A DNA stretch of 64,000 nt. Origin: Diadema setosum (taxonomy: Eukaryota; Echinodermata; Echinoidea; Diadematoida; Diadematidae). The DNA is taken from positions 13,561,327 to 13,625,326 of the forward strand of contig NC_092697.1 of the NCBI RefSeq assembly GCF_964275005.1, written 5' to 3'. A program made the translations under genes and the position numbers. Under the pieces are notes generated by a model. The model had not been told where the DNA came from. It saw only the letters and a program-made list of their open reading frames with translations, and searched no databases. Positions 26,101 through 39,177 of this stretch are shown here, piece by piece; the stretch's first letter is position 1; each line of letters opens with the position of its first letter.

Positions 26101-29100
26101 TACACCATTAATATATTTCGCGAGTCTAAATTTTCACGAATCGGAAATTCCCAACAATTTTGCGAGTGGTTAAATTCGTGATCGTGGAGGGTTGCATTGA
26201 ACGGAGAAGTGTACACACATACATGTACATCACATTCACATCGGGATCAGAGTCAATATTTTCGCGTGTCTTTAATTTCGCGAATAGCACTTGACTGGCG
26301 AAATTCGCGAAATTAAAAACCTCACGAAATATTCAGCGTATACAGTATCAGGTTTCAACCAATACCTCCTGACAACTTGCAAAAATGTACCTGAAACTCC
26401 GAAATTAGAAGACTATGCAAAATCATTTGGAGAGCAGTGCTGATCGACAACGTAACTGGCACTGGAATAGGCAGCACTCTACAGACAAGCTCGCCGTAGG
26501 ATCACTGCAAATGAAAACAAGAAATTTTCACATACATGTTGCATGGTATCCATTGACAATGACGACCAATGACCTATGAACCGACTCCTAGGGTGGACCT
26601 ACCTAGCAACCAAATAGTATTGTGGTCACACAAATTATTCTTAAAGGGAAGATAAACCCCAAGAACAATGTGGATTGAGTGAAAGCAGCAACATTAGTAG
26701 AACACATCAGTGAAAGTTTGAAGAAAATCGGACAATCGATGCAAAAGTTATGAATATTTAAAGTTTTGGTGTTGGAACCGCTGGATGAGGAGACTACTAG
26801 AGGTTATGACGTATAAGTGGACTACAATATCAAGAAAATATAAAGAAAATACTACAAAAATCCATTTTTCATGAAAATTACAAATTCCGTCAACTTGATA
26901 TTGACATAATATGTTAAGGGTAGCAATTATTCCCCTGTTTTCTGAAAGCGGTTGGTCCACTGCTCTTTCATAATTCTAGAAAAGTGAATTTTTGTTGAAT
27001 ATCCTTTATATTTTCTTTGTATTGTTGTCCACTCATACGTCATATCCTCTAGTAGTCTCCTCATCCAGCGGTTCCAACACCAAAACTTTAAAAATTCATA
27101 ACTTTTACATCGATTGTCCGATTTTTCTCAAACTTTCACTGATGTGTTCTACTAATGTTGCTGCTTTCACTCAATCCACATTGCTCTTTGGGTTTACCTT
27201 CCCTTTAAAGTCCATGAAAGTGTGAGGCATTCTCACATACAGTACCCCTGTAGATTTCCTCTGTGTGTTCAACTACAATGTAAATGTTAAATTTATGTGT
27301 AGCGCTCTAGTTTCTAATTTGTTGAATTTCTGCGAACATGACATCTGTTCTTCACATCTCATTTCAAAACATCATGGTAAAAGCTTTACAATAGTCAGAA
27401 AGGTAGGATGTAGCATGGAGCAAACTACATGTACATAAAATTGGAAAAGTCTTCGGTTTTTGTATCACTGTACTACATGTAGATGTCAACAAGATGTTTT
27501 ATTTTAAAGTACTTGTAATAGAGAAACCATGCCACATGCTTGTACATACTGTGCATAAAACTGGCACATGAATTTAATTTTGCTTCAGTATCGTACAAGT
27601 ATGTTTGTGTAAGTGTGATGTGTACCTGTACAATGTAGGTGTGGGGAGGGGGGTACATGTGGTACATGTAGATTCCCCTTGTCGTCGTGTCTGAGAAGTT
27701 ACATAATATAGCCATAAAGTGATTTTTAAATGGGTCACATGATACACCTGTTCTAACCAATCAATTTTAGACTCATTCTTTAATTGAGTTCAGTCTCATC
27801 CTTTGTAAAGTATGTGTCTCTGAATTGAATTATTGAATTATTGTAATATCAAGGGGGCAATGAAGAGACATTGACTGTATACTGTACCCCTAATTGCAAC
27901 TTAAAAAGATGACTCATGTCATATACATGTCACATCCACTGTAATTGCAGTGATGATCTGTCTGAAACTGTACCTGGAGATAATGCTCTCTTAAAGGACA
28001 AGTTCACCTTCATAAACATAAGAATTGAGAGAATGCAGCAATATCTTAGAACACATCAGTGAAAGTTTGAGGAAAAGTGGACAATCGATGCAAAAGTTAT
28101 GAATTCTTAAAATTTTTGTGTTGGAACCGCTGGATGAGGAGACTACTAAGGCTCGTGGTGTCACAACAGTATAAAGAAAATGTAAAGAAAATTCAACATA
28201 TTTTCACTTTTTTCGCATAATAAAAGAGTACTTGACTTGCCTCTTTCTAAAGGCAATGGGAATAATATCACCCATAACATATGTCAGTAACGAGTCAAGG
28301 GAATGTGTACTTTTTTCAAAAGATGAAATTTTGTGAAATACTCTTTATGTTTTCCTTATATTGTTGTACGCATGTGACATCGTACACTACAGTAGTCTTC
28401 TCATCCAGCGGTGACTGCACAAAAACTTCAAAAATTCATAACTTTTGAACGGATTGTCCGATTTTCCTCAAACTTTCACTGATGTGTTCTACTATTAAAT
28501 ATTGCTGCATTCTTTCAATCCTTTTAATATGTTAATGATGGTGAACTTGTCCTTTAATATGAAGACAGTTGGAAGAGACTAATTATGCAAGCATTCATGG
28601 GGAAACCTGAGATATGGCAATTTAGACATCAATGGATATAACAAGATTTTAAAGAAATATTTCTGTTTCAGTTAGCCTGACAAGGGCAGCTTGAGTCCTT
28701 GAAAGATTGTGTGACTTAAAATCTTAGGCTAATCATTATCTATAGAGGAGAAAAAAAAATTATGTAGATATGGTCCACTCTATAATTTTGGTTGCGGATT
28801 TTTGTGTGTTTATGTGTTTTGGGTTTTTTTTTTAATCTTTGTTTTATACTGAAAGTTTCAATACCATGTACCATTGATTTTAAATTACAAATATGAGTGG
28901 TATAGTTAGCTTATGGAGGGAAAAATTAGATTTCCCTGAAAGATTGCAATTATCAAAACCTTTAGAATACAATAGAAATCTGAAGTATTCCATTCATGAA
29001 TGCACTTATCAATTCCAAGAGGTAGCCCTGTCACAAGGCATGGCGGCTATAAAGGCCTTCCCATAATGCATCAGGAGACATGCGTGTGGTTCATGACTGT

Positions 29101-32100
29101 GTAGCATTTGTTTGGAGGAAGGGATATTCTAATTTGCGGATGTGCTCTCCATTAAAGCATTACACTGCAAGCTGACTACTCTTTGTATTCATGATAGATG
29201 TCCAGCATCCTCCAGCAATCAGAGAAATTGTAAGCTTTGATGTTGTTTTATGCCCTAAATTTTAAAACTTTCATATTTGTGATACTTTTGTTACTTCTAT
29301 TTCTGATGGATATTTGATATGATGCTTATATTCTATCTTTGGTCGGATAATACACTTTACAAGGAATCATTGTGAAGACGTAATGCTTGTTTATAATGTG
29401 TGTTTGTTTACGTGTGTGTGTGTACGTGTGTGTGTACAACTTTCTTGTACACGATTTCAGTTTCATTGTACTTTTCTTTGCATATTTTTATAAAATTTTG
29501 CAGGAGACACATCTAAGTAAAGTGTGGATCCATCAAAAGTTTGTCTTTACACAGTTTGTAGCATTCACCTCGTCCCGCTCCTTGTCTCTCCCTAGGGACG
29601 GAAGACTGCGAGAAAGTGATCAGATTTTGGCTATCAACGGCGCCCTCGTTGACTCCACCGTGTCACACAAGCAGGCCATCGGCATGCTACAGAGGGTGAA
29701 GGACAAGGTCAATTTGATCGTTGCTCGGGGTGGCTTGCACCTTCCGACGCCACCGAAAGGCGAGGCGCCGGCCCAGGCGCCCGCTCCTCGCGTTGACAAG
29801 GAAGCAGAGGTGCCCAAGATGACTCTTGATGAACCACAGGCACCAACGGTTGCAGCTGCAGCTGCTGCCGGTGCATTGGATGAGCCGCTGATTCAAATGA
29901 ATGCAGAACAAGATGTCCAAGGAGCGGTGAGAAAAAGCTACAAGTTGTACATTATTTTCATGAGTTTCATCTTGTGTTATTATGATTATTTTTATCATGC
30001 ATCATACTGTGTATTTTTATAACAGTAGATGATCAACGTTGATAGTTCCAGTTTTCTTATGTTCTCTTTCATATTGCTGGAGTGTAATTTTTTAATGTAG
30101 GACAAAATGGTGTATTAATTGAAATTACTACACAGATGATGTTTTGTATTATATTCATATCTAAAATGCATCTCGCAAATTACTATACAATAATAGGAAA
30201 GCTTTTCTCTGCATGTATACAACATGTTAAGTACTGTACATGTAGCTCTACTGCTGATTAAGATCCATATGTTTAATATATACAAGTATATTGTTTTGTA
30301 TTTTGAAGCCGTCCCTCGGAAGACCAGAACCATCGGGTGAGGAAGGGTCCCCCCCTGACATAGAGGTCATCGACCTTTACAACCAGGGGTCGGGGCTGGG
30401 ATTTGGCATCGTCGGCGTGCGGGACATTGGTATCGTTGTCAAGACGATCGTTCCAGGAGGAGCTGCAGAAAAGGTTAGAATGACTCCCCATCACATTTAT
30501 TTTTTGTTTTGACATTTTGGTTCATTAAGCCATTCTTTTTTTTTTCCACTTTTCTCATGTGTCATTTGTTCTTTTATTAGCTCACCTGAGCCAAAGGCTC
30601 AAGTGAGCTATTGCGATCGCCCTTCGTCCGACGTCCGTCGTGCATCGTGCGTCGTCCGTCGTCCGTAAACTTTTTACATGTTCATCTTCTTCTTGAAAAC
30701 CCCACGACCGATTTCCCTCAAACTTGGCAGGTAGCATCCCTAGGGGGTTAGGAACTCAATTTGTTAAAATGGGCACCATGCCCCACCCAGGGGGCCCCCA
30801 GGGGGGCCCAAACCCCCCAAAATTAAGGAATCTGTAAAAATCTTCTTCTCTAGAACCAGAAGTGATAGAGCTATGTTAATACTATGAGTTAGTACATTGA
30901 TGACTGTAGTTTCAAGTTTGTTCATGGCAGAATCAGGGGTGCCCCCCTTGGGACCCAGGGGAGGGGGGTGGGGAGCGGTCCTAACGGGGCCTAAATTGTA
31001 CATTTTCATCTTCTTCTTGAGAACCCCATGACCCATTTTCACCAAACTTGGCAGGTAGCATCCCTAGGGGGTTAGGATCTCAATTTGTTAAAATGGGCAC
31101 CATGCCCCACCCAGGGGGCCCCCAGGGGGCCCCAAACCCCCCGAAATGAAGAAATCTTTAAAAATCTTCTCTAGAATCAGAAGTTATAGAGCTAAGATAA
31201 TACTATGAGTGAGTACATTAATGACTGTAGTTTCAGGTTTGTTCATAGCAGATCCAGGGGTGCCCCTCTTGGGGCGGGGGGGTTGGGAAGGTCCAAATAG
31301 GGGCCTGAATTGTACATTTTCATCTTCTTCCTGAAAACCTCATGATGGGTCAGGATCTCAATTTATCAAAATGGGCACCATGCCCCACCCAGAGGGCCCC
31401 AGGAGGCCCCAAATTAAGGAATCTTAAAAAAAATTGGGCCCTTTTTTTTTTATTGTACATTTTCATCTTCTACTTGAGAATGCCTGGTCAAATTTTAGTA
31501 GAGCTGTGAATAATTTAGATTAGTGACTGCGTGAAAGGTGAACTTGCGATACTCAGGTGAGTGCTAGACCCGCGGGTCTCTTGTTAGTAGTAGTCATCAC
31601 AGACTTCTTGAAAAATAGGCAATTTCAGATAATTGTATTCAATGGTAACCATCAGAAATTCCCTGAAAGTATTCTAGTAATAGACATTTGTTCAGGAAAA
31701 AATTATCCCAAATGGCAAATTTTGGGGTTGAGACTTAGCAAGTAAAATTTGATTTAGCAATTATGTACACAGAAATTTAATGGTATGACAAGAATGTCAG
31801 TTTATCATTTGATACAACAGTATTGGTTCCTTGAAGTACATTGTGGCTACCATATGGTCAAGAAAATGTACAATCACTTTCAGTGCCATTATGCCCTTCT
31901 TCAACTTCAAATATGTACAGAAATCCATCAAATTCTTAGTTTCTCATTCATATTTGATGGAATAACCCTCTGTTGTCAAGAGTGCACAAAAAACCATATC
32001 GTTAGAATTTCATTTTCTCGTCATGGTTCAGAGTGAAATATACCTATTTTTCAAAGCCAGAATAGGTTGATATACATTCTTTCCCTCCGCATGTTGTCCA

Positions 32101-35100
32101 GTTCCCAACTTAAAATCGTTTGCTGTGATCATTCTGAATGACCGTAGAAATGTATTATAGGGCAGTATGCAAAGATAGCTGAACACATGGTCAAAAGTTG
32201 GATTAATTTGAAGAAAAAAAAAAGATGTGTCCCTGCCAACAGAAATTAATAATGCCTTTGTACTTTGGGTAATCCCCTTTTTCAATGCCAACTGTTTTGT
32301 TAAACGGAACCCACCCATTTTGCTTCATTTCCCAACACCAGTCGTGAGCGGTGTGAGGAGAAATGTGGCAAGGAAATTGAGAGTGACTGCCATGATGGTG
32401 ATCGCTGGGTCGCTGAAAACCGTCTTACTCTGCGGCAACAGCGTCTGGGTCTCTTAATTCCCTTTCCTTGATCCCGGGGTGTGCCACTAAAGCCATCCGC
32501 AGCGCTTCATCTGAATCTAAGCTAGTGAATTCAGAGCATCAGCTCACACTTTCAGTAATCTTTGCAAGGATTCCAAAGATTCCATGGCTGTTGTATAGAA
32601 AAAAAATGATAATGTGCACAATTCTCTGTGATCAAAGATGCCTGATTGAACCTACATACGGTGTAGTCATCGTGGATTTTTGTCTATTTTACATTTTTTT
32701 TTACCTGCCTTAGTTACATGGTATGCATATTTGTCTGCAAAGACAAATCACCTTTGTATAGATATATGCTCACTGCCAGACACTTTGTTCTTCTCTGTAG
32801 AGGAATTTTACCATTTTCCATCACACAAATGTGATCTAAGTACACAATCGAGGGTGTATTGCATGAAAGCTGCCAATGGAAAGCATATTTTCTGTTGTTC
32901 ATATATACATCACTGCATGCCATTGATGAATGTGTTCAGATTGACAGTCACACGTTGATGTGTTTGAAATGGGTCTTTCTGTGCTACATACTGTTGGTGT
33001 TCACTGTGATTTAAACTGATGTGTGTGCGAGTGCGTCAAGTGCCATTTCCAAATAAATTTGTGATTGTCTTTATACCTGCCACCATATTTGAGGGAAGAA
33101 AATGATGTCAAGTCCATGTTTAGAAGCCCTTTGCAAATTCAAGTGTTCTAGTCCCTCATTGACAAATGTGTCAATGCATTTGACCACTTTTTTTTTCTTT
33201 TGTGAAAGAGAATCACATAGAATTGTTGAGCCTTTGATATCTGCTACTTGACTGTAACTGAACATTAAAAAGCACATTTGTAGAAACTAAACTGCTCAAA
33301 TCACAGTATGCTGTAAGACTGTAAGCATACACTGGCAATGTTTTGTAAATTTGACAGTACAGCAAACATCATGTACAGTGTACGTAGAATGTTTGACTAT
33401 TGTGTGTTTTGTATCAAAGTTCAGTCACTGTGTGAGAAGTCAATTTGTAGTTGCACAGTCACACAGGAGTGCACAAACTCAATGGGAGGCACAGTTCGAC
33501 CCCACATTCCTTTCTAATGAGATGAACCACAATAATTTTGGATAAAAGGTCATCGCGAGGGTGTAATATGAGTAGAAATAGCAGAGTCTGAAAATAACAG
33601 GGTGCATTTATATTTGCTGCACACAATTTATGAAGATTATGAGACAAGATACAAGTTAAAAGTTTGAATGTACATGCACAGTTCATACACCCATTTAGTG
33701 CATGTATTTTTGACTATTTTCCCTTGAAGAGTTGCAAGGATAGAGCATGGTAATTAATTAAAATGTGTAAGGGGCATAATGTTAGTGTAGACAGGAACAA
33801 AATCAAAACAAATTACATGTAGAGAGATACAATGTGTACATGTACTTTCGATACTATTGCTAAGTGCTGTACAAAATGGTGCCATGCACTGTATTTACGG
33901 TTGTTTTTGCTGTGTAAAAGTCCAAATTTGACAGAACATCTACAAATGCTGGGTACTACAGTAACTGAAAACTATGCCTTCTGTAACATGGTAACTTGTG
34001 TTTGTATGTACACAGTTTGGAAAGTCATTCAAAATGTAGACATAAATTAGCATTGGAAGTCCTGTAAGATGTGATTGAAAACAGATTCTGTGGGATAACT
34101 TGGTTTTTGCCATAATGATCTCCAAATGTAATCTTCATTGCAGCATAATGATGCTGATAATTATGCTAATTTCTGCATCTGTTTCTATGATTACTTCATG
34201 TACATGTTGTATCTCCATTTTCTAACATTTTCAAAAATAATTTCTGGAACAAACTTTGCAGCTAAATAGAAAAGCAAAATTTGGCTGAATTGACACATGT
34301 TAGATTGTTGAGAACCAGTGCAGGCAGTTAGAAGCAATTTGCTAAAATGTGCTACTGGTTTGGATTGTAGAGAACCAATCAGAAAAACCCTTTCCAGTCA
34401 GTTAGGAATATCACAGATCACGATAAATGGCTCTGCAGTATGTGACACTCAAACATCAGTCTGCCAGTGCTTTGAATTTGAATGCATTTCTCTGGCTAAT
34501 TTATCAGTCATTTGCTCATTCAGTTGGCGCGTTTTATCCCTCAGTGTTGTGCCAGACTTTTTTTCTTTTTTTTTCACAGCACCACTACTGCCTACATTGG
34601 TTAGCATGCTCATAGCAAGAGTAAAAAAGGGGGAGGGACTTCAGGAGACAGTCCAGCTTGCCCATTGGCCAATGCAAGCAGCTGACTCGAATGTTAGTCA
34701 TAATCACTGATGCCTGGATCGGTGAAGGCGGTGACAGAGATCCCCGCATGGGTATCCCCACGTGGGGGCAGTTTGGTTGTTTTGCTGCTCCGAGCTCAGT
34801 CTTCGGAGGGGTGCGTGTAGTACGGGGGACCGCTCCTCCGATCTCAACGGGGAGCTTCCTTCCTCCCGCAAAACAGCGTGACAGATGCGAGGCAGTCCAG
34901 AGGAAATTGGTTGTCATCGCCAAGCCACGCTCTTAATTCCATCAGTCGGAATCAAATTAAGCTTTCACTTAAGAGTGAGCGTACATTGACAGCTCTCAGC
35001 TGAACATACTCAGAAGAAGAGGAGGTTTTCATGCCAAAGGCTAATGTTAGTCCTAGTCATGCTACTTTTTTTAGCAAGGCATCAAAGAGAATGTGTATTT

Positions 35101-38100
35101 TGAAAAAAAAAAGTGTGTCAGGAAAAGATGATTTTAGTGCTTTGCGTGCAAATCCTCATCCTCCTTCCCCTCTTTCCATATCCTTATATCATACTTCTAT
35201 CCTATTTTAGTGTAGTTTTATTGTTTAAAGGTTTCGAGGGAATTCATTTTCTTCTCTCGTCCCATTTGTTTCATTCTTCGCATGGGCAGGTACTCTTTTC
35301 TGTTGAACATCTTAATTTTCCTGCTAATGTGTCAGTAGCAATACACCATTTATATCTTCATTCCTCATTTCATTTTGCTCCACTCTTTTTTTTTTTTTTT
35401 TTTTGCTGTCATTTATTTAGAGTTTTTAAAAAGAATTGAAAATCTAATCCCAAGTCATTCCAGAATATGTGACCCGCTACAACAAAATGGTCCTAAAGTC
35501 GCGCACGGTCGAAGCCGTGAAAATCGAGTTTGAAGTTAGAGCATCAAAATTGGTCAAAACTTACGATTTTCTGAATTTGACATATTATTAGAGTCTGACA
35601 TGTCTTCTATCATCTGTCGAAATTTTGAAGTGAAATGATGAAAGGAAAGACCAAAAAATAGCTTTTTTTATGGGCCATGTTTTTTTGGCGTTTCAACGAA
35701 GCAGAAACTGGTTCGAACATTTGGATTGAGTGCCACACATAGGCTCCGCCCCTAACAACGACCAGAGTGATCTCATTGGTCAGTTTGCTGCTTGCCGCTA
35801 ACCGAAGCATGAAGCTCGCACACTACCCAGTCGACTGGTGCGTGCGGGCGGGATGCACTATGCCTAGCCGCTTCTCCTGACATCCTGGTCACTGATTGGT
35901 CGGTGAGGAGACCACGGACGCTGTGTTTGAATGAGCATTTTGGGGGTTGCTAGGGCTTAACTTATATTGTCCGGAGGTGAATACTGGCTTGCGTGTCTCT
36001 TGATTGTGATTGCGTCGCAAGGAGAACTTTTAGGGCGCCTTTCTCGAAACAGTGATTTCCCAGACGTCTTGACATGCTCTCTTTTAAACATCGATATCTC
36101 CGCAGCCGATTATTTTTGTGAGACGTGTTATATATCAATTTAAAGCAGAAAGATTAGGGAATTGTGTCATGCAATTTTCAAATAATCGACCTCGCCCGAC
36201 TTTAGGATCATTTTGTTGTAGCGGGTCACATATGCTCCCCTTTTGTACAGAGAATAAAGGATGGAATATTTTGAGGGTCCAAATAAATTATCTGGAAATC
36301 TATAGCATTGTTTCCTTTTCCATCATAAGGAAGTATTCAGTTTTATTCTTCTTAGGAAAGGTCTGAATTACCTAACTCTGCAATCTACCAGCTTTTCAAA
36401 GGAATCTAATTTGGGGGTTGCAAAAAGGACACACAAACTTTAAGTCCTTCTTATTAAGGTTATCAGCAACTTAGAGTTGCTTGGTATTGCATTATTGTAC
36501 AAGTACATGACAAACTTGATATCCTCTCTGTCTCTTTGATACCACCAGTCTCACTCTCCATCATTCCTCTTTTCCTCCCATCACTCGTCTTTTTGGCGGG
36601 GCATTGTGGCATGCGCCTGTAATCCACCTACTTTGGAGGCAGGGGCGGTGTTATGGCTCAGTTGATAGCGCATCTACCTTCAGATCGAAGGGTTCCGGGT
36701 TTGATTCCTGAGTCTCACTGAGCAATGTTGTATGTAGGCATTCTGTCCCCTCTAGTAAGAGGCAAAAATGCTCTGTCACTCGGATAGGACAATAGATGGA
36801 GGTCCTATGTGTGAGTTAGCCACGACTCATGCATGTAAAAGATCCCACTTCATTCATTCATTGCAAAGAGCAGGGTTCCAACCCGGTAAAGTGGTCCCCT
36901 ACCCACCCACTCAAGAAAATGGGTGTATGATGCTGACCCCTCATGGTTTGCCCTAGGTGACTAGGACCCCGTTTACAGTGCGAGGCTCGGCCGCGGCTCG
37001 GCCGCGGCCGAGCCCAGCCTTGCTTCAGTGTAAACGCGCAAAAGGCCAAATGTGAGGCCGAAATTGGCCTCGCATTTGGCCTCGCTCTGGAGGCCTCTTC
37101 TTGGTGTAAACGCAAACTGGGCCAAATGCGCGGCCAATTTTAGTCTGGCTTCCAGACCCTCTGCCCGTACTATTTTGCTATTCACGATATTAACCCCCTT
37201 AATGTGGAAAACTAGTATAGTTTAAGGTGGTTTTGTCCTGCAAAGGATTTTTCCTTCGGCAAAGGCCTTTGCCCGAACGGCGACTTCATCGCCACGGAAT
37301 CCAGTTGGCAAAGGGTCCGAAAACCAGGCTATACCAAGTTGTGTTTGTTTACAAGCAGAGCACCACTACGACAAAATATTGAAAGGTTTGAATTAAAAGC
37401 GCGGCCGAGCCCAGCAGTGTAAACAGACAAAATTGCGAGGCTCGGCCGTGCAATTGAGGCCGGGCTCGGCCACGGCCGAGCCCGGCCCCGCACTGTAAAC
37501 GGGGTCTAGCAATAGTCAACAAACGGTATCAACCAGGCACATCATGTCATACACTTGAATAAACTTCTCTTTATATTTTCCATCCTCCCTTATCTCTTTC
37601 TCCACTCTGTTTCTCTGGTCTTCAACCACCTCTTTTCATATGTGTCGCCTCTGATCTCTAACCCCCCCCCCCCCCAATCTCTCGGTCCCTTCCGGTAGGA
37701 TGGACACCTCAAGAGCGGCGACATCATCCTCCGCATCGGCGAGACGGACCTGGAGGGGATGAACAGCGACCAGGTGGCCAGCGTCCTGCGGCAGTCTGGC
37801 AGCCACGTCCAGCTGGTGGTGGCCCGCAGCACCCTCTCCATCATCCAGCCCTCGCCCCACCCACCGATGGAGGGAGACGGGGACATGGAGGACATGGAAG
37901 ATGATGATCTGGAGATCGAGGAGGAAGAGGAGGAGGAGGAGGAGAAAGGCAGGGAGCAGGAGCAGACGCGACTACCACCACTGGGGCTGGACCTCGGTCA
38001 GGGCCAGACGATGCCAGAGCCTCTGCCGGTCTCTCCACCACCAATCTCCCTGGAGGTTAGTTGAGACAGATGGAACATCCCTTGGGACTTCACAAACCTT

Positions 38101-39145
38101 AGTACACCACTGGGTAGACACACTGTTCAGTCAGTCATCTGATGTTAAATAGCCTAGGGTCTTTTTCATGAAATCATCACATAAAAGTCTTTGCATAAAT
38201 TTCAGAATGACCAAAGTTGCTCATAAGTAGCTACGTAGAGAATTAAAATGCATTTCATAAAGTCTCTCAGAAGTGTGTCATATGGGTGAAAAGTCTGTCA
38301 TAAGTTTTTCATGAAGACCCAAGGAGAAGTATCCAGAATATACATGTGGGCAATTCCACGGTAACGGAAGGACATTCAGACAGAATTTTCACAGTTTAAA
38401 AAAGTACTCTAAGAAAAGTTTGATGGATGCAGCATTTTATACTTTATAGATGTAATACCAGAGCCAAAGACTATGATTTCCACCAAAATTTTTGTCATAC
38501 CTGCTAAAGAGTAATGAAATATGCATATTAATGAGGTCGGTAACGGAAGGACATCAAAATGGACATGGGTTTTCAGGCAAATTAGTTTTTATCAAAACTC
38601 TGTGAAGTTTATGGAACTATCTTAATTTATTGGTATACAGTTTAATTGCCATAGTTTTAGCTATAATGGAATATATCTGACTTTCTAATATGTTTACTTA
38701 TTTTTTAATTAGACAACATAATGTCCATGTGTGTTTGGTAACGGAAGGACGGTAACGGAAGGACATGCAGATTGTCTGTGCAAAGTGTATGGGGAAGATG
38801 GGTTATGGTTAGTTTTTATTAAACCTCTCTAAGGTTAATAATTTTTTCATATGTGGCAGGTACAGTTTGATCCAAATAGTTTTAGCTTTACTTTTATGTA
38901 TTCAACTTTGAAACATGTCAACTGGTTTTTTAATTACAACACAGTGTTTTCATTAATGTATGGTAACGGAAGGACAAAGAGCTTTGTGTGCATACAGTGA
39001 AGGATGTTATTTCCAACTTTAACGTTAATCCTTGTAGTCCAAAGTGATATTTTTTCTTTCTTTGGCTTAATCCCCCAATTAGCCAAATCTTATGGACCCA
39101 TTTTACGGCAGGGGGTGGTGGGGGGTCTTGGGGGCTTATCCCTAG

Positions 39146-39177
<32 letters not shown>

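Larger units (their letters stand above)
18567..29595. other. mpdz intron 3 (11 kb)
   Basis: The largest intron, splitting PDZ1. It holds the GGTCA-rich element at 20253-21702, MITE C (22419-22970), small inverted-repeat elements at 25493 and 26094, and two MITE B copies (26641-27208, 27991-28557). The remaining sequence is AT-rich without recognisable genes; a GT microsatellite sits near 29400. Confidence 0.6.
30474..37698. other. mpdz intron 5 (7.2 kb)
   Basis: Splits PDZ2. It holds the second tandem-unit repeat (30577-31583), the TGTGACCCGC element (35468-36230), and the 7SL-like/SINE/fold-back cluster (36595-37550). GC-richer patches without an assigned role lie at 32330-32530 and 34700-34935. 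Just before exon 6 is a run of cytosines. Confidence 0.6.

Noticed and set aside
36595-36642. Human Alu contamination
   Set aside because: Only the 5' 7SL-like domain is present, diverged from Alu, and it is fused to a SINE body that recurs in this window.
36642-36720. Possible tRNA gene with A and B boxes
   Set aside because: The tRNA-like head continues into a body shared with other copies at 41.8 and 49.6 kb, so it is a SINE.
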